Source of the DNA: Candidatus Competibacter denitrificans Run_A_D11
GTDB taxonomy: Bacteria; Pseudomonadota; Gammaproteobacteria; Competibacterales; Competibacteraceae
Length of the DNA: 64,000 nt
Assembly (NCBI RefSeq): GCF_001051235.1
Contig: NZ_CBTJ020000076.1
Coordinates: 1 to 64,000 of the forward strand
Direction of reading: 5' to 3'
Part shown: one piece after another, positions 31,153 to 42,007 of the stretch
Layout: every line of letters starts with the position of its first letter
Position numbering within the stretch: position 1 is the first letter of the stretch
Notes under the pieces: generated by a model
Told to the model about the DNA's origin: nothing
What the model saw: only the letters and a program-made list of their open reading frames with translations
Databases searched by the model: none
Position numbers and translations under genes: made by a program

Positions 31153-32550
31153 CTAGTGGGCGCCCTTGCCCCAAAAGACGGTATGCACTGTTTGCAGCAT
31201 AATCACCGAATCGAAAAACAGGCTGTAGTTCTTGATGTAATAGAGATCGTACTCTAGCTTTTCACGGGCATCTTCTTCCGAGGCGCCGTAAGGAAAACAG
31301 ATCTGCGCCCAGCCAGTGATCCCCGGCTTGACCATATGGCGCATGGTATAAAAAGGGATTTTCTTGGCCAAATCCGCCACAAACTGCGGGCGCTCGGGTC
31401 GGGGACCGACAAAGCTCATATCGCCACGCAGTACATTGTACAACTGTGGTAATTCGTCGATTCGGGTATCCCGGATTACAGCGCCTACCCGCGTGACGCG
31501 TGGATCACCCTTGACAGCCCACACCGCTTTACCGCCCTTTTCTGCATCGACCCGCATACTGCGAAACTTGACAACTTCGAAAGGCTCTCCGTTAAAACCG
31601 ACCCGAGTCTGCCAGTAGAGAATCGGCCCACGACCCCCAGACTCCAACCAGATCGCCAGTACCGTCAGCAGCATGATCGGCGATGCCAACAGCAGCAAAA
31701 TTGAGCTGGTGGCCAGATCGAAGAACCGCTTGATCACTGCATTCAGCATAGCCAGTTGGAAACCATCGGCAAAAATCAGATTGCTCGGCCGCAAAGCATC
31801 AAGCTGAATTTTTCCCGAGTGCCTCTCAAAAAAAGCCAGAAAATTGCTGATCCGAATACCGTCGAGTTTGCACTGCAACACTTCGCTCATGGGAAAACCT
31901 TTGCGCCGGTCATCCATGGCTACCACGATCTCATCAATCACCAACTCCTCTGCCAGATCACTGAGATTGGTTGTCACTTGGAGCATCCGCTCGGCTTCTA
32001 TGTTTAGTACTTCATCTTCGTGGACCTGGATATAGCCTAAAACGGAAAATCCGCTGGTTTTAACCTGCTGCAATTCTTCGAGCCGAGCAGCTTGCTGACC
32101 CACTCCCAAGACCAGTAAGCGCCGCTTCAGATTAGCGTTATCCGAAACTCGAAAGAAAATCAGCCGCAATATCACTACGCCCACAAAGGCGATCCCAATC
32201 GCCAAGCTGAATGCGCCACGGGGTAAATACAAATCCAGAACGAGATAATAGATCGCCATCACCAAAAATAGCCCCAGCATAAAGCTGACGGCGACCCGCA
32301 ACAACATATCGCTCTTGCCATTCCAGAAATTACGCTCGTACAAACCCATGGCGGTCATGATCAAGCACATCACGACCATCAATACGGTTGCACTGGGTGC
32401 TATTTCCCTAATGGAAGGCCAGGATTCCGCAGCATTCGGCACTCCATATAAGGCTTGGCCCCAATAAATCGACCAAAACAAATGCAAAGACTCAGCTATT
32501 AATAGCGTTAATAGCGAGCGCGTAATATAGTGCCTTAACACATGCAACAT
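31153..32550 (-). CDS. Polyprenyl-phosphate sugar-1-phosphate transferase starting exopolysaccharide synthesis
   Basis: This 465-aa protein has about four N-terminal transmembrane helices, a CoA-binding/Rossmann-like middle region (LVLGVGQQAARLEEL), and a further helix near 280. It ends in a C-terminal bacterial sugar transferase domain: PILYWQTRVGFNGEPFEVVKFRSMR, RIDELPQLYNVLRGDMSFVGPRPERP and KPGITGWAQI. It loads the first sugar phosphate onto undecaprenyl phosphate. The form resembles the subgroup found in exosortase/PEP-CTERM-linked polysaccharide loci (TIGR03013), from memory. It is divergent from the dehydrogenase/epimerase pair and convergent with metG. Confidence 0.88.
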   Translation of the reverse strand: MLHVLRHYITRSLLTLLIAESLHLFWSIYWGQALYGVPNAAESWPSIREIAPSATVLMVVMCLIMTAMGLYERNFWNGKSDMLLRVAVSFMLGLFLVMAIYYLVLDLYLPRGAFSLAIGIAFVGVVILRLIFFRVSDNANLKRRLLVLGVGQQAARLEELQQVKTSGFSVLGYIQVHEDEVLNIEAERMLQVTTNLSDLAEELVIDEIVVAMDDRRKGFPMSEVLQCKLDGIRISNFLAFFERHSGKIQLDALRPSNLIFADGFQLAMLNAVIKRFFDLATSSILLLLASPIMLLTVLAIWLESGGRGPILYWQTRVGFNGEPFEVVKFRSMRVDAEKGGKAVWAVKGDPRVTRVGAVIRDTRIDELPQLYNVLRGDMSFVGPRPERPQFVADLAKKIPFYTMRHMVKPGITGWAQICFPYGASEEDAREKLEYDLYYIKNYSLFFDSVIMLQTVHTVFWGKGAH

Positions 32551-32942
32551 ATCAGCGGATTTCCGAGCCGTGTTTAGTTGAATTTGGAAAAGTGATTAAT
32601 GACCTCTATAAATAGAGGCTTGCTTCGCTGAATAACTCATCACCCTCTACTCAAGCTCAAAAGCCATTCTGATCAATCGCTATTTTCAATAACAACGAGA
32701 CCATTTCCGCAAATCAATTCATCTGCTTATAAGCCATTATCCCTCGATAAAATATATTTCATAATGTTACCCTCCAGCCTTTATCCTATCTACCTTCAAG
32801 TTAATACCTTAATAGCCTTAATAATTTACACTACACAATAAGCCCAGTCTGCCACCAGACGGAAATTCAATGTACCATACGGCTTTACAATACCCTCTCC
32901 ATCAACGCTATCTTAGGCTTATCGCGCGGAGCCGCTCAACCA
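32551..32942. other. 392-bp A+T-rich divergent promoter region of the exopolysaccharide genes
   Basis: No coding frame is seen. The region is markedly A+T-rich, unlike the genes on either side, and carries the dyad at 32603-32618 and a hairpin GTCTG ccac CAGAC at 32847-32860. It should hold the promoters of the minus-strand sugar transferase and the plus-strand dehydrogenase. Exact promoter boxes could not be assigned by eye. Confidence 0.5.
32603..32618. promoter_or_regulatory. Perfect 16-bp dyad upstream of the sugar transferase gene
   Basis: CCTCTAT and ATAGAGG are exact inverted copies separated by two A. The dyad lies about 53 bp upstream of the sugar transferase start, a suitable position for a dimeric repressor or activator. 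The binding protein is unknown and the role is inferred from position only. Confidence 0.35.
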
Positions 32943-34220
32943 ATGGTTAATCTTGCCAACGCTCACATCGGCATTGTCGGTCTCGGCTATGTAGGACTTC
33001 CCCTCGCCGTCGAATTCGGCAAGCATTTTCCTACAGTCGGTCTTGATATCAACGAAAATCGCATTCAGGAGCTTCTCGCCGGAACCGACAGCACGCTGGA
33101 AGTTACGGCAGAGGAACTACGTCAAGCCGGCCAGTTACATTACACCAGCCGGCCTGATGAATTAGCCACTTGCAATGTCTACATCATCACCGTCCCTACC
33201 CCGGTCGATGATTACAGACGGCCTGATTTCCGCCCGTTAATCGGTGCTAGCACGACCGTGGGTCGCTTGCTCAAGACAGGCGACGTAGCCATCTACGAAT
33301 CCACGGTCTACCCTGGCGCCACCGAAGAAGTCTGTGTGCCGATCTTAGAGCGAGAATCGGGCCTCAAATTCAATCGAGATTTTTTTGCCGGTTATAGTCC
33401 AGAGCGAATTAACCCTGGTGACAAGGAACACCGGGTCACCACCATCCGCAAAGTGACTTCCGGCTCCACCCCGGAAATTGCTGATTTCGTCGATCAGCTC
33501 TACCAGCGCGTCATCGCCGCCGGCACCCATAAAGCGTCCAGCATCAAGGTGGCGGAAGCGGCCAAGGTGATCGAAAACACCCAACGCGATGTCAATATCG
33601 CGCTGATCAATGAATTGGCCTTGCTATTCGACCGGCTGGGCATCGACACTGAAGAAGTGCTGCTGGCGGCTGGCTCCAAATGGAATTTTTTACCGTTCCG
33701 GCCCGGCTTGGTCGGCGGCCACTGTATCGGGGTTGATCCGTATTATTTAACGCATAAAGCTCAGGAAATCGGCTATCACCCGGAAATGATTCTAGCCGGC
33801 CGACGGATCAACGATGGTATGGGCGCCTACGTGGTTCAGCGGGTAGTGAAGCTAATGAACCAGCGGCGGATCGCCGTGATGGATGCCAATATTTTGGTCC
33901 TTGGGCTGACGTTCAAGGAGAATTGCCCTGATTTACGCAACACGCGGGTGGTCGATATCGTTCGTGAATTTCGCGATTACAACGCTTGTGTTGATGTCTA
34001 CGATCCATGGGTGGACTCTGCCGAAGCCAAGCATGAGTATGACATTGAGCCGGTACAAGACCCGTTACCCGGCCATTATGATGCGATCATTCTAGCGGTC
34101 GCCCACCGGCAATTTCGTGAGATGGGCATTGAGCGTATCCGCCAACTGGGCAAACCCAACTCGGTGTTATTCGACGTAAAATATATCCTGCCGGCCACGG
34201 CGGTCGATGGTCGGCTGTAA
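32943..34220 (+). CDS. Nucleotide-sugar dehydrogenase, TviB/WbpO type (UDP-HexNAc C6 dehydrogenase)
   Basis: This 425-aa enzyme oxidises C6 of a UDP-sugar to a uronic acid with NAD. The Rossmann motif [11 protein letters not shown] is at the N-terminus. The block [19 protein letters not shown] and the catalytic cysteine at residue 261 ([12 protein letters not shown]) are present. The sequence style matches Vi-antigen TviB and WbpO, which act on UDP-GlcNAc or UDP-GalNAc, more than UDP-glucose dehydrogenase. It is 21 bp upstream of the epimerase, likely co-transcribed. Confidence 0.88.
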   Translation: MVNLANAHIGIVGLGYVGLPLAVEFGKHFPTVGLDINENRIQELLAGTDSTLEVTAEELRQAGQLHYTSRPDELATCNVYIITVPTPVDDYRRPDFRPLIGASTTVGRLLKTGDVAIYESTVYPGATEEVCVPILERESGLKFNRDFFAGYSPERINPGDKEHRVTTIRKVTSGSTPEIADFVDQLYQRVIAAGTHKASSIKVAEAAKVIENTQRDVNIALINELALLFDRLGIDTEEVLLAAGSKWNFLPFRPGLVGGHCIGVDPYYLTHKAQEIGYHPEMILAGRRINDGMGAYVVQRVVKLMNQRRIAVMDANILVLGLTFKENCPDLRNTRVVDIVREFRDYNACVDVYDPWVDSAEAKHEYDIEPVQDPLPGHYDAIILAVAHRQFREMGIERIRQLGKPNSVLFDVKYILPATAVDGRL

Positions 34221-34241
34221 AATCAGGATCAAGGAGATTCC

Positions 34242-35249
34242 ATGAAAGTCTTAGTGACAGGCAGCGCGGGATTTATCGGCTCAGCGCTGGCGCTGCGCTT
34301 GCTGGAGCGAGGGGATAACGTCGTCGGCCTTGATAATTTGAACGATTATTACGATGTCAATCTAAAAAAAGCCCGGCTGGAACGCCTGCGACCGCATCGC
34401 GGTTTCACCGATATCCGCGCCAGCCTTGAAGATACCTCCGCCCTCACCGAGACTTTCGTGAAACATCGCCCCGAGCGGGTGGTAAATTTAGCGGCGCAAG
34501 CTGGGGTTCGTTACTCTATTCAGAATCCACGCGCCTACATCGACTCCAATCTGGTTGGCTTCATCAACATCCTGGAAGCGTGTCGCCATTACGGCGTCGA
34601 GCACCTGGTCTATGCCTCGTCCAGCTCAGTGTATGGGGCCAACACCAAAATGCCATTTTCGGTGCATGATAATGTCGATCATCCGGTGAGCCTCTACGCC
34701 GCCACTAAAAAGGCTAACGAGTTGATGGCGCACACCTACAGCCATTTATATGGTCTGCCGACGACCGGCTTGCGCTTCTTCACCGTCTACGGCCCGTGGG
34801 GTCGGCCGGATATGGCGCTGTTCCTGTTCACCCGCAACATTCTGGCGGGTGAACCGATTGACGTGTTCAACTACGGCCATCACCGCCGAGACTTCACCTA
34901 TATTGATGATATCGTCGAAGGGATCCTTCGCGTACTCGATCATGTGGCCGAACCGAATCCAGACTGGTCAAGCGATACACCGGACTCTGCCACCAGTCGC
35001 GCGCCTTACCGGCTGTACAACATTGGCAGCCATCGGCCCATCGAATTGATGCGTTATATTGATGTGCTGGAACAATGCCTCGGCCGTAAAGCGATCAAGA
35101 ATCTGTTACCGATGCAGCCCGGCGATGTGCCGGATACCTATGCGGATGTCGATGCGTTGATCCGCCATGTCGGCTACCGGCCCGATACGCCCATCGAAGA
35201 AGGGGTAGCACGGTTTGTGGCGTGGTATCGGGATCATTATCGGGTTTAG
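34242..35249 (+). CDS. NAD-dependent UDP-sugar epimerase (UDP-glucuronate 4-epimerase-like)
   Basis: This 335-aa short-chain dehydrogenase/reductase has GSAGFIGS at 7-14, the SSSVYG serine and the Tyr152/Lys156 pair (YAATK). The substrate-side block [24 protein letters not shown] and [14 protein letters not shown] are hallmarks of the CapI/LpsL glucuronate epimerases. Paired with a TviB-like dehydrogenase it would produce a galacturonate-type precursor; whether the substrate is N-acetylated is open. Ribosome site AAGGAG precedes the ATG. Its stop overlaps dnaQ's stop by 4 nt. Confidence 0.9.
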   Translation: MKVLVTGSAGFIGSALALRLLERGDNVVGLDNLNDYYDVNLKKARLERLRPHRGFTDIRASLEDTSALTETFVKHRPERVVNLAAQAGVRYSIQNPRAYIDSNLVGFINILEACRHYGVEHLVYASSSSVYGANTKMPFSVHDNVDHPVSLYAATKKANELMAHTYSHLYGLPTTGLRFFTVYGPWGRPDMALFLFTRNILAGEPIDVFNYGHHRRDFTYIDDIVEGILRVLDHVAEPNPDWSSDTPDSATSRAPYRLYNIGSHRPIELMRYIDVLEQCLGRKAIKNLLPMQPGDVPDTYADVDALIRHVGYRPDTPIEEGVARFVAWYRDHYRV

Positions 35250-35977
35250 GGCGCCTCCACCTGTTTCCAAACACAGTGCCCGCCGCTGCTTTGATCTAAA
35301 AAATCCAAATAGCGGGTATGGGCTTCGGCTTCCTCAGCGCCGGCTCGTAACACCAAAAGCGCTGGGCGGTTGCAGGCCACTCGTGTTTCCCGAACCTCAC
35401 CGCCTTGGCCTAGCGCCCGTGCGTCGCCGTGCTCGCGCTCGAACATGGAGCTTTGCTGGCGGGTCATCGCCAAATAAACATCGGCGAGAATTTCCGCATC
35501 CAGCAAAGCACCGTGCAAGATCCGCTGTGCGTTGTCGATGTTATAACGCTTGCATAGCGCATCCAGGCTATTGCGCTGGCCGGGATGGCGCTGGCGAGCG
35601 AGTAGTAGGGTATCTTCAACCGCACACATCTGTTCAATGACGATTTCGGCGCGCCCGCACAACCGCAGCTCGTGGTTGAGGAATCCCAAATCGAAGGGGG
35701 CGTTGTGGATGATCAATTCGGCACCGCGCACGAAATCAAGAAATTGCTCGGCGATCTCGGCAAAGCGTGGCTCGCGGGCCAGGCGTTCGTTGGTGATGCC
35801 GTGGACTCGAATCGCTTCGGCATCAATCCGCCGATCTGGCTGTAAATACGTATGAAATCGTCGTTCGGTAAGCCGGCGATTGACCAGTTCGACACAACCG
35901 ATCTCAATGAGCCGGTGTCCTTGTGCCGGATCAAGGCCGGTGGTTTCGGTATCAAGGACGATCTGGCGTGCGGACAT
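35246..35977 (-). CDS. dnaQ: DNA polymerase III epsilon subunit (3'-5' proofreading exonuclease)
   Basis: This 243-aa DEDDh exonuclease has Asp9/Glu11 in LDTETTG, Asp96 in HNAPFD, and His155 and Asp160 in LHGALLDAE. The C-terminal tail is short and should contact the polymerase alpha subunit. It lies 34 bp downstream of rnhA in the same direction, whereas in E. coli dnaQ and rnhA are divergent. Confidence 0.95.
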   Translation of the reverse strand: MSARQIVLDTETTGLDPAQGHRLIEIGCVELVNRRLTERRFHTYLQPDRRIDAEAIRVHGITNERLAREPRFAEIAEQFLDFVRGAELIIHNAPFDLGFLNHELRLCGRAEIVIEQMCAVEDTLLLARQRHPGQRNSLDALCKRYNIDNAQRILHGALLDAEILADVYLAMTRQQSSMFEREHGDARALGQGGEVRETRVACNRPALLVLRAGAEEAEAHTRYLDFLDQSSGGHCVWKQVEAP

Positions 35978-36011
35978 GTTGGCTTACCTTGCAAGACATC
36001 ATTGGATCAGT

Positions 36012-36449
36012 TTAGCGGATCGCCGCGCGCGCGAGCTGATCCACCCGTTCGTTGTCGGGGTGACCGCTGTGGCCGCGCACCCATTCCCATTCGATTTCGT
36101 GAGGCGTCAGCGCCGCTTCCAAGCGCTGCCAAAGATCGATGTTTTTGACCGGTTGGCGGCCGGCGGTTCGCCAACCCCGCTGCTTCCACCCGACAAGCCA
36201 TTCCGTCATTCCCTTCATCACATACTGGCTATCGGTTACGATCCGCACTCGAACCGGCCGCTTCAACGCTTCCAAGCCATGGATCACAGCCAATAGTTCC
36301 ATGCGGTTATTGGTCGTCTCCGGTTCACCGCCGGACAATTCTTTTTCCTGATCCCGATAACGCAGCAAGGCACCCCAACCTCCGGGACCGGGATTGCCGG
36401 AACAGGCACCGTCGGTGAATAACAGCACCCAACCTTCGGCGTCGGTCAT
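36012..36449 (-). CDS. rnhA: Ribonuclease HI
   Basis: This 145-aa enzyme degrades RNA in RNA-DNA hybrids. The catalytic carboxylates are Asp13 ([16 protein letters not shown]), Glu51 ([10 protein letters not shown]), Asp73 (VTDSQYV) and Asp137, with His127 in [17 protein letters not shown]. Start ATG 36449 is one base after the stop of the upstream ABC ATPase gene (TGACATG); an alternative ATG at 36470 overlaps that gene. Standard length. Confidence 0.97.
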   Translation of the reverse strand: MTDAEGWVLLFTDGACSGNPGPGGWGALLRYRDQEKELSGGEPETTNNRMELLAVIHGLEALKRPVRVRIVTDSQYVMKGMTEWLVGWKQRGWRTAGRQPVKNIDLWQRLEAALTPHEIEWEWVRGHSGHPDNERVDQLARAAIR

Positions 36450-36450
36450 G

Positions 36451-38085
36451 TCAGATGGCGACCTCGCCATCGCTGAGCGTTTCCAGATTCAAGGCGGCGG
36501 CCAACAACGCTTGAGTATACGGATGCTGTGGCGCTGCGAACAGCGCTTGGGCAGGACCCGCTTCGACCACCCGACCATTTTTCATCACCAAAAGATGGTT
36601 GGCCAACGCTTTTACCACCCGCAAATCGTGACTGATGAACAGATAAGCCAGCCGATAGCGGCTTTGTAAATCGCGCAGCAGATCGACGATTTGCGCCTGC
36701 ACTGACACATCCAGCGCGCTGGTCGGCTCATCCAGCACCAGCAAGCGCGGTTGGAGCGCCAGGGCACGGGCGATAGCGATGCGCTGACGCTGACCACCGG
36801 AAAACTCGTGAGGATAACGGTCTTGGGTAGCCGGGTCCAGGCCAACCTCGGTCAAGGCTTGGCCGATGCGAATACGTCGGGTTGTACGATCCCCGGCCAG
36901 ACCGTGCACCAGTAAGCCTTCCTCGACGATTTCACCGACCGATAAGCGGGGGCTAAGCGAACCGAATGGGTCTTGAAACACGATTTGCATCCCCTTACGC
37001 AGTGGCCGCAAGGTCGTGGCCGGTAAACCGTCGATGCGCTGCCCCTCAAAGCGGATCACGCCTTGACTGGCCAGCAGGCGCAGGAGCGCCAAGCCCAGCG
37101 TGGTCTTGCCGGACCCGCTCTCCCCCACCACGCCGAGTGTTTGCCCTTCCCGCAGGCTGACATCAACACCATCGACCGCCTTCACGTAGTCTGTCACGCG
37201 CCCGAACAGGCTGCGTTTTAATGGAAACCAGACTTTCAAAGCCTCGCCAGCCATGATTTCCGGCGCATTGGCCGCAACCGGTGGGGGTTCGCCTTTCGGC
37301 TCAGCGGCCAACAATTGACGGGTGTAAGGGTGGCGAGGATTGGCAAAAATCTCAGCGACAGATCCCGTTTCCACCACTTCGCCCGCCCGCAACACACAAA
37401 CGCGATCCGCGATCCTGCGCACGATACCGAGATCATGCGTGATGAACAGGATCGCCATGCCTAGCTTGGCTTGCAGTTCTTCAAGGAGCTTTAGAATTTG
37501 CGCCTGGATCGTTACGTCCAGGGCGGTGGTTGGTTCATCAGCAATCAAGATATCGGGGTCGTTGGCCAGGGCCATTGCGATCATCACCCGCTGCCGCTGG
37601 CCACCGGATAGCTCATGCGGCAAGGCATTCAGGCGCTGGCCAGCATCAGGCAAGCCCACCAGCGCCAATAATTCCAAAATCCGGGCGCGCAGTGCCGCAC
37701 CGCGCAAGCCTTTATGCAATTCCAGGGTCTCCCCGATCTGCTGCTCAATGGAATGCAGCGGATTGAGCGAGGTCATCGGTTCCTGAAATACCATGGCGAT
37801 CTGATCACCACGAATTTGCCGCATGGTCTCTGGCGCAGCGCCGATTATTTCCTGGCCGCGCAGGCGGATACTACCGGCGGGATGATGGGCGTGCGGATAC
37901 GGCAATAGCTGCATGATCGATAATGCCGACACCGACTTGCCGGAGCCGCTTTCCCCAACCAGCGCCAGTGTCTCGCCGCGATTTAAGCGAAACGAAACCT
38001 GCTTAACCGCCGAGTGCGCTCCAAAGGAAACCGCCAAGTCGCTGATTTCCAGCAGCGGGACAGTTGTAGGGGCTTCAATGGGCAT
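36451..38085 (-). CDS. Fused dual-ATPase subunit of a peptide ABC transporter (YejF-like)
   Basis: This 544-aa protein has two complete ABC domains in tandem. The first has Walker A GESGSGKS at about 44-51 and signature LSGGQRQR. The second has GESGSGKT near residue 330 and signature FSGGQRQR. Both have LSGGQ-type loops and Walker B segments followed by DEPT. Such fusions energise microcin C/oligopeptide importers. No permease or binding protein gene lies nearby, so its partners must be elsewhere. Start ATG 38085 has AGGAGA seven bases upstream, inside the end of the preceding gene, with 11 nt overlap. Confidence 0.92.
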   Translation of the reverse strand: MPIEAPTTVPLLEISDLAVSFGAHSAVKQVSFRLNRGETLALVGESGSGKSVSALSIMQLLPYPHAHHPAGSIRLRGQEIIGAAPETMRQIRGDQIAMVFQEPMTSLNPLHSIEQQIGETLELHKGLRGAALRARILELLALVGLPDAGQRLNALPHELSGGQRQRVMIAMALANDPDILIADEPTTALDVTIQAQILKLLEELQAKLGMAILFITHDLGIVRRIADRVCVLRAGEVVETGSVAEIFANPRHPYTRQLLAAEPKGEPPPVAANAPEIMAGEALKVWFPLKRSLFGRVTDYVKAVDGVDVSLREGQTLGVVGESGSGKTTLGLALLRLLASQGVIRFEGQRIDGLPATTLRPLRKGMQIVFQDPFGSLSPRLSVGEIVEEGLLVHGLAGDRTTRRIRIGQALTEVGLDPATQDRYPHEFSGGQRQRIAIARALALQPRLLVLDEPTSALDVSVQAQIVDLLRDLQSRYRLAYLFISHDLRVVKALANHLLVMKNGRVVEAGPAQALFAAPQHPYTQALLAAALNLETLSDGEVAI

Positions 38086-39205
38086 AATGTCTCCTGTCAA
38101 TAACAGCTACCTCTTCTTCCGCTTGCTCAGTTTTCAAGACACGATGTGCCGTAGACACGGACAAAGCCCCCAAGCGCGCAGCCCGCTCCACGGCTGACAA
38201 CTGACCCAAAGCCTCGACGGCTCGATAAAATGCCGGAAAGTCCTGATTTTGCTGTTGATACAAGGCAAAAAAAGCCGGCACCCAACGATAATAGGTGCTG
38301 TTACCGGCCAACTTGGCGTTATTGAGATCGTGCGCGAACCAGCGATCATAGCCGGCATAACCGTTCCAGTGCTGCTTCAATCGCTGATAATCCTCACGCA
38401 AATTCGTCAAGATGGTCTTTTTTTCCACCTGCTTCATCGTATCCGTCCGAGACGACGCATATACGACCTGTAAACGCTCACGAGCGGCTCCTGTCAGCGC
38501 CAAAAAGTCACCGCGCCGCTGACAATCAGCCTGGTATTCGGCCCGTTCGCGCGCGGTGCCGTGCTGCTTCAGCCACCGTTCCGCCCCCAAACGGCCGACA
38601 GCGGTCGCAAAGGCTTCATTGAAACCCGTGTCGTCGGCGATATAAAGCCGCTGATGAGCCAACTCATGGAACATCAACTCCGCCAACCGTCCCACCGGCC
38701 ACAAGGTAAAGGTGTTCAGCAAAGGATCATCAAGCCACCCCAGCGTCGAATAGGCCGGTATCTCAGCGACGTACACATCATCACCGGCAACGCGCAGATG
38801 GGTAGCCAACTCGCGGGCGGCTTCAGCATCGAAATAGCCTCGGTAGCTCAAACAGCCGACCGTCAAATAACACCACTGGCGCGGTTCCAGGGAAAGCGCA
38901 GGTGCGGCGAATACATTCTGAACCGCATAAGGTCGTCCCAGATCGGCATAATGCCGATAGCTGCCATTGTCGGGCAATGCCAGATCGGTGCTGGCAAAGG
39001 CCCGTAACGCTTGTGTTTGTTGTAGCCGCTGCTGCAATGCCGGTGGCGTCGCCGGATCAGCCAGCACGTCAACGACTGGCCGCGCCGCGTGCAACAACGC
39101 CAGTTGTCCCGCTACCGCTTGCCGGTAATAGCTCAAGTCGGCGCAACCGACCAGCGCCAACCCACCAACAACGCCAAATAACAACAGACCAAAAGCACGC
39201 CACAT
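38075..39205 (-). CDS. Predicted zinc aminopeptidase lipoprotein (COG4324 type)
   Basis: This 376-aa protein starts with a signal peptide ending in lipobox LVGC (Cys21), so it should be an envelope lipoprotein. The zinc-binding HELAH is at 180-184 with a downstream glutamate at 197 (GFNEAFATAVG), a gluzincin-like arrangement. The block CLSYRGYFDAEAA upstream is a family feature I recognise from predicted aminopeptidases. The overlap with the ABC ATPase gene suggests co-expression and perhaps a shared role in peptide use. Substrate unknown. Confidence 0.8.
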   Translation of the reverse strand: MWRAFGLLLFGVVGGLALVGCADLSYYRQAVAGQLALLHAARPVVDVLADPATPPALQQRLQQTQALRAFASTDLALPDNGSYRHYADLGRPYAVQNVFAAPALSLEPRQWCYLTVGCLSYRGYFDAEAARELATHLRVAGDDVYVAEIPAYSTLGWLDDPLLNTFTLWPVGRLAELMFHELAHQRLYIADDTGFNEAFATAVGRLGAERWLKQHGTARERAEYQADCQRRGDFLALTGAARERLQVVYASSRTDTMKQVEKKTILTNLREDYQRLKQHWNGYAGYDRWFAHDLNNAKLAGNSTYYRWVPAFFALYQQQNQDFPAFYRAVEALGQLSAVERAARLGALSVSTAHRVLKTEQAEEEVAVIDRRHYAH

Positions 39206-39292
39206 CGTCTAAAAACGTCTAAGGTTTATCAACCGGCGGCATCTTCCGCCTAAAATCAGCCCATCACGAAACCAACCCATAGCCATGAAACG

Positions 39293-40549
39293 ATGACCCC
39301 GAATCCATTGGAAATTTATCTGGTCGGCGGCGCGGTGCGCGACGAGCTGCTCGGCCTGCCGGTCAAGGAACGCGACTGGGTTGTCATCGGCGCGACTCCC
39401 GACGATTTGCTGGCGCGCGGCTTTCAGCCGGTTGGCAAGGATTTCCCAGTCTTCCTACACCCGCAAACTCGTGAGGAATACGCACTCGCCCGCACCGAAC
39501 GCAAAACGGCGCCAGGCTATTACGGTTTCGATATCCAAGCCGGGGCCGAGGTCACGCTCGAAGAGGATCTGCGCCGCCGCGATCTCACGATCAACGCCAT
39601 CGCCCGCGACACCACCGGTCGCCTGATCGACCCTTACCAAGGGCGCCGCGACCTGGAAGCACGCCGGCTACGGCATGTCTCACCAGCTTTTGCCGAAGAC
39701 CCGGTACGCATTTTGCGACTGGCCCGTTTCACTGCCCGCTACGCCGAACTCGGCTTCCAGGTAGCCCCCGAAACGATGGCGCTGATGCGTGCCATGGTCG
39801 CTGACGGTGAGGTCGATACCCTGGTACCGGAGCGGGTTTGGGCCGAAACCGTGCGCGCCCTCAGTGAACCCCGACCGGAGCTGTTTTTCGAAACCTTGCG
39901 CGCGTGCGGAGCGCTAGCGGTGATCTTTCCAGAAATCAACCGCCTGTTCGGCGTACCGCAACCGGCCGCGCACCATCCCGAAATCGACACCGGTGTCCAT
40001 ACGCTGATGGCCTTGGCGCAAGCGGTTCGTTCGCAAGCGGATGTCGTGACTCGCTTCGCGGTGTTGGTGCATGATCTCGGTAAGGGCACCACACCACCGG
40101 AGGAATGGCCACGGCACATCGGCCACGAACAGCGCGGCGCCGATTTGGTACGCGGCCTGTGTCACCGGTTGCGGGTTCCCAACATGTTTCGGGAATTGGG
40201 TGTACTGACTGCCCGCTATCACACGCACTGCCATCGCGCGCTAGAACTGCGCCCCAAGACCCTGCTCAAGATTTTGCAAGCCATGGACGCCTTCCGCAAA
40301 CCGCAACGCTTCGCTCATTTCCTGCTGGCCTGCGAGGCCGATGCGCGTGGTCGGCTCGGTCTGACAGAGCGCGCTTATCCCCAGGCGACGTTGCTGGCGT
40401 GCGTGCAACGCGCGGCGACGGCCGTCAGCGCCCGTCCTCTGGCGGCACGCGGCCTGACCGGCCTGGCGCTGGCGGCCGTGCTGCAAGAGCAACGGCTAGT
40501 GGCCATCACCGAAGCCAAGCGAGTCTTCGAGGGTAGCGTCACTGCTTAG
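39293..40549 (+). CDS. cca: CCA-adding tRNA nucleotidyltransferase with HD domain
   Basis: This 418-aa enzyme adds or repairs the 3' CCA of tRNA. Class II motifs are [13 protein letters not shown], the metal site [21 protein letters not shown] and the template-binding [14 protein letters not shown] region. An HD phosphohydrolase domain follows ([14 protein letters not shown]). Length and the C-terminal HD domain match the gammaproteobacterial enzyme. Convergent with lpdA, with a 4-nt stop overlap. Confidence 0.95.
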   Translation: MTPNPLEIYLVGGAVRDELLGLPVKERDWVVIGATPDDLLARGFQPVGKDFPVFLHPQTREEYALARTERKTAPGYYGFDIQAGAEVTLEEDLRRRDLTINAIARDTTGRLIDPYQGRRDLEARRLRHVSPAFAEDPVRILRLARFTARYAELGFQVAPETMALMRAMVADGEVDTLVPERVWAETVRALSEPRPELFFETLRACGALAVIFPEINRLFGVPQPAAHHPEIDTGVHTLMALAQAVRSQADVVTRFAVLVHDLGKGTTPPEEWPRHIGHEQRGADLVRGLCHRLRVPNMFRELGVLTARYHTHCHRALELRPKTLLKILQAMDAFRKPQRFAHFLLACEADARGRLGLTERAYPQATLLACVQRAATAVSARPLAARGLTGLALAAVLQEQRLVAITEAKRVFEGSVTA

Positions 40550-41979
40550 GTATTGATCTTGTGCAACGCACGCCCGTGAACCGACAAAGCCGCCTCGTGG
40601 ATCGCCTCATACAGGCTGGGGTGTCCGTGGATGGTGCGAGCTAAATCCTCGCTGCTGGCCCGAAAATCCATCGCCAAGACGGCTTCCTGGACCAGCTCGG
40701 AAGCAAACGGCCCGATGATATGGCAACCCAGCAGGGTATCGGTCTCGGCGTGAGCCAGCATCTTGACCATACCGCTGGCGGCTTCCATTGCCTTGGCGCG
40801 CCCGTTAGCGCTAAAGGGGAACGTACCGATTTTGTAAGGCACCCCTTCCGCTTTAAGCGCCTGCTCCGTTTTACCGGCCCAAGCAATTTCGGGGCTGGTG
40901 TAAATCACCCAGGGAATGGAATCGTAGTTGAGATGCCCGTGTTGGCCGGCGATGTTTTCGGCCACCATGATGCCCTCCTCCGAACCCTTGTGCGCCAGCA
41001 TCGGCCCACGTACCACGTCGCCAATCGCGTATACACCCGGCAAATTGGTCTCACACAGATCGTTGACGTGGATATTGCCGCGTTCGTCAAGGAGCAGCCC
41101 GGCTTCAGGGGCTGCAAGATTAGCCGTGTTGGGCAAGCGTCCTACCGACACCAAGAGCTTTTCCACGACGAGTTCATGGTCGCCGGTCTTATCCCGAAAC
41201 TGCACCTTGACCCCGGCCTCGGTTTTCTCCGTTCCCATCACCCGCGTGCCGAGGTAGATATCCAAGCCCTGCTTCTTGAACTGGCGGAGCGCCTCGCGCG
41301 CGATCTGCTGATCGGCCAGAGCCAGAAAATCCTCGACCGCTTCCAACATCACTACCTTGGCGCCGAGACGGCTCCACACGCTGCCCAGCTCTAAGCCAAT
41401 CACGCCAGCGCCGATCACCCCCAAGGTCTTTGGCACGGTACGGAAATCCAGCGCACCGGTCGAATCGACAATCACCCCTTCGGCGTTATCCACCACAGCC
41501 GCCCCGATATGAATCGGTTTGGAACCGGTGGCAATGATCACATGGTCGGCGTTAACTACCTCGGTGGTGCCATCGCGGGCTGTGATCTCAACTTGGCGAT
41601 CAACCAAAAGCCTGCCATGGCCCTGCAACCACTCGACGCCATTGGCCTTGAACAAGGCACTGATCCCGTCGGTCAACTGCAGGACGATTTCTTCTTTGCG
41701 TGCCATCATCTTATCGAGATCAAGGCGGATGCCATCGACCTGAATGCCGTGCCGATCAAGGCCGTGCCGCAAGCGATGGTATTGCTCGGAAGATTCGAGC
41801 AGCGTCTTGGACGGAATACAGCCGACGTTGAGGCAAGTGCCGCCAAGAGCCGGATTCCCCTTAAAATTGATCCATTGTTCCACGCAGGCGGTTTCTAAAC
41901 CGAGTTGGGCGCAGCGGATTGCCGCCACATACCCGGCGGGGCCACCACCAATGACAACCACGTCGTAAGTCTTAGCCAT
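40546..41979 (-). CDS. lpdA: Dihydrolipoyl dehydrogenase (E3)
   Basis: This 477-aa flavoprotein reoxidises the lipoyl group of 2-oxoacid dehydrogenase complexes. It has an FAD-binding GGGPAGY, the redox-active cysteines 49 and 54 ([13 protein letters not shown]), an NAD-binding [13 protein letters not shown], and the C-terminal His-Glu pair in [16 protein letters not shown] 41979 is the conserved start ([11 protein letters not shown]); a start at 42042 would extend into the spacer. It is the last gene of the sucA-sucB-lpdA operon. Confidence 0.96.
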   Translation of the reverse strand: MAKTYDVVVIGGGPAGYVAAIRCAQLGLETACVEQWINFKGNPALGGTCLNVGCIPSKTLLESSEQYHRLRHGLDRHGIQVDGIRLDLDKMMARKEEIVLQLTDGISALFKANGVEWLQGHGRLLVDRQVEITARDGTTEVVNADHVIIATGSKPIHIGAAVVDNAEGVIVDSTGALDFRTVPKTLGVIGAGVIGLELGSVWSRLGAKVVMLEAVEDFLALADQQIAREALRQFKKQGLDIYLGTRVMGTEKTEAGVKVQFRDKTGDHELVVEKLLVSVGRLPNTANLAAPEAGLLLDERGNIHVNDLCETNLPGVYAIGDVVRGPMLAHKGSEEGIMVAENIAGQHGHLNYDSIPWVIYTSPEIAWAGKTEQALKAEGVPYKIGTFPFSANGRAKAMEAASGMVKMLAHAETDTLLGCHIIGPFASELVQEAVLAMDFRASSEDLARTIHGHPSLYEAIHEAALSVHGRALHKINT

Positions 41980-42007
41980 TCTTGTACCTTTAAATACCAT
42001 GCCTAGA

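Noticed and set aside
35246..36449. Rearrangement breakpoint because rnhA and dnaQ are not divergent as in E. coli
   Set aside because: Co-directional rnhA-dnaQ order occurs in other gammaproteobacteria, so it is not evidence of a local rearrangement.
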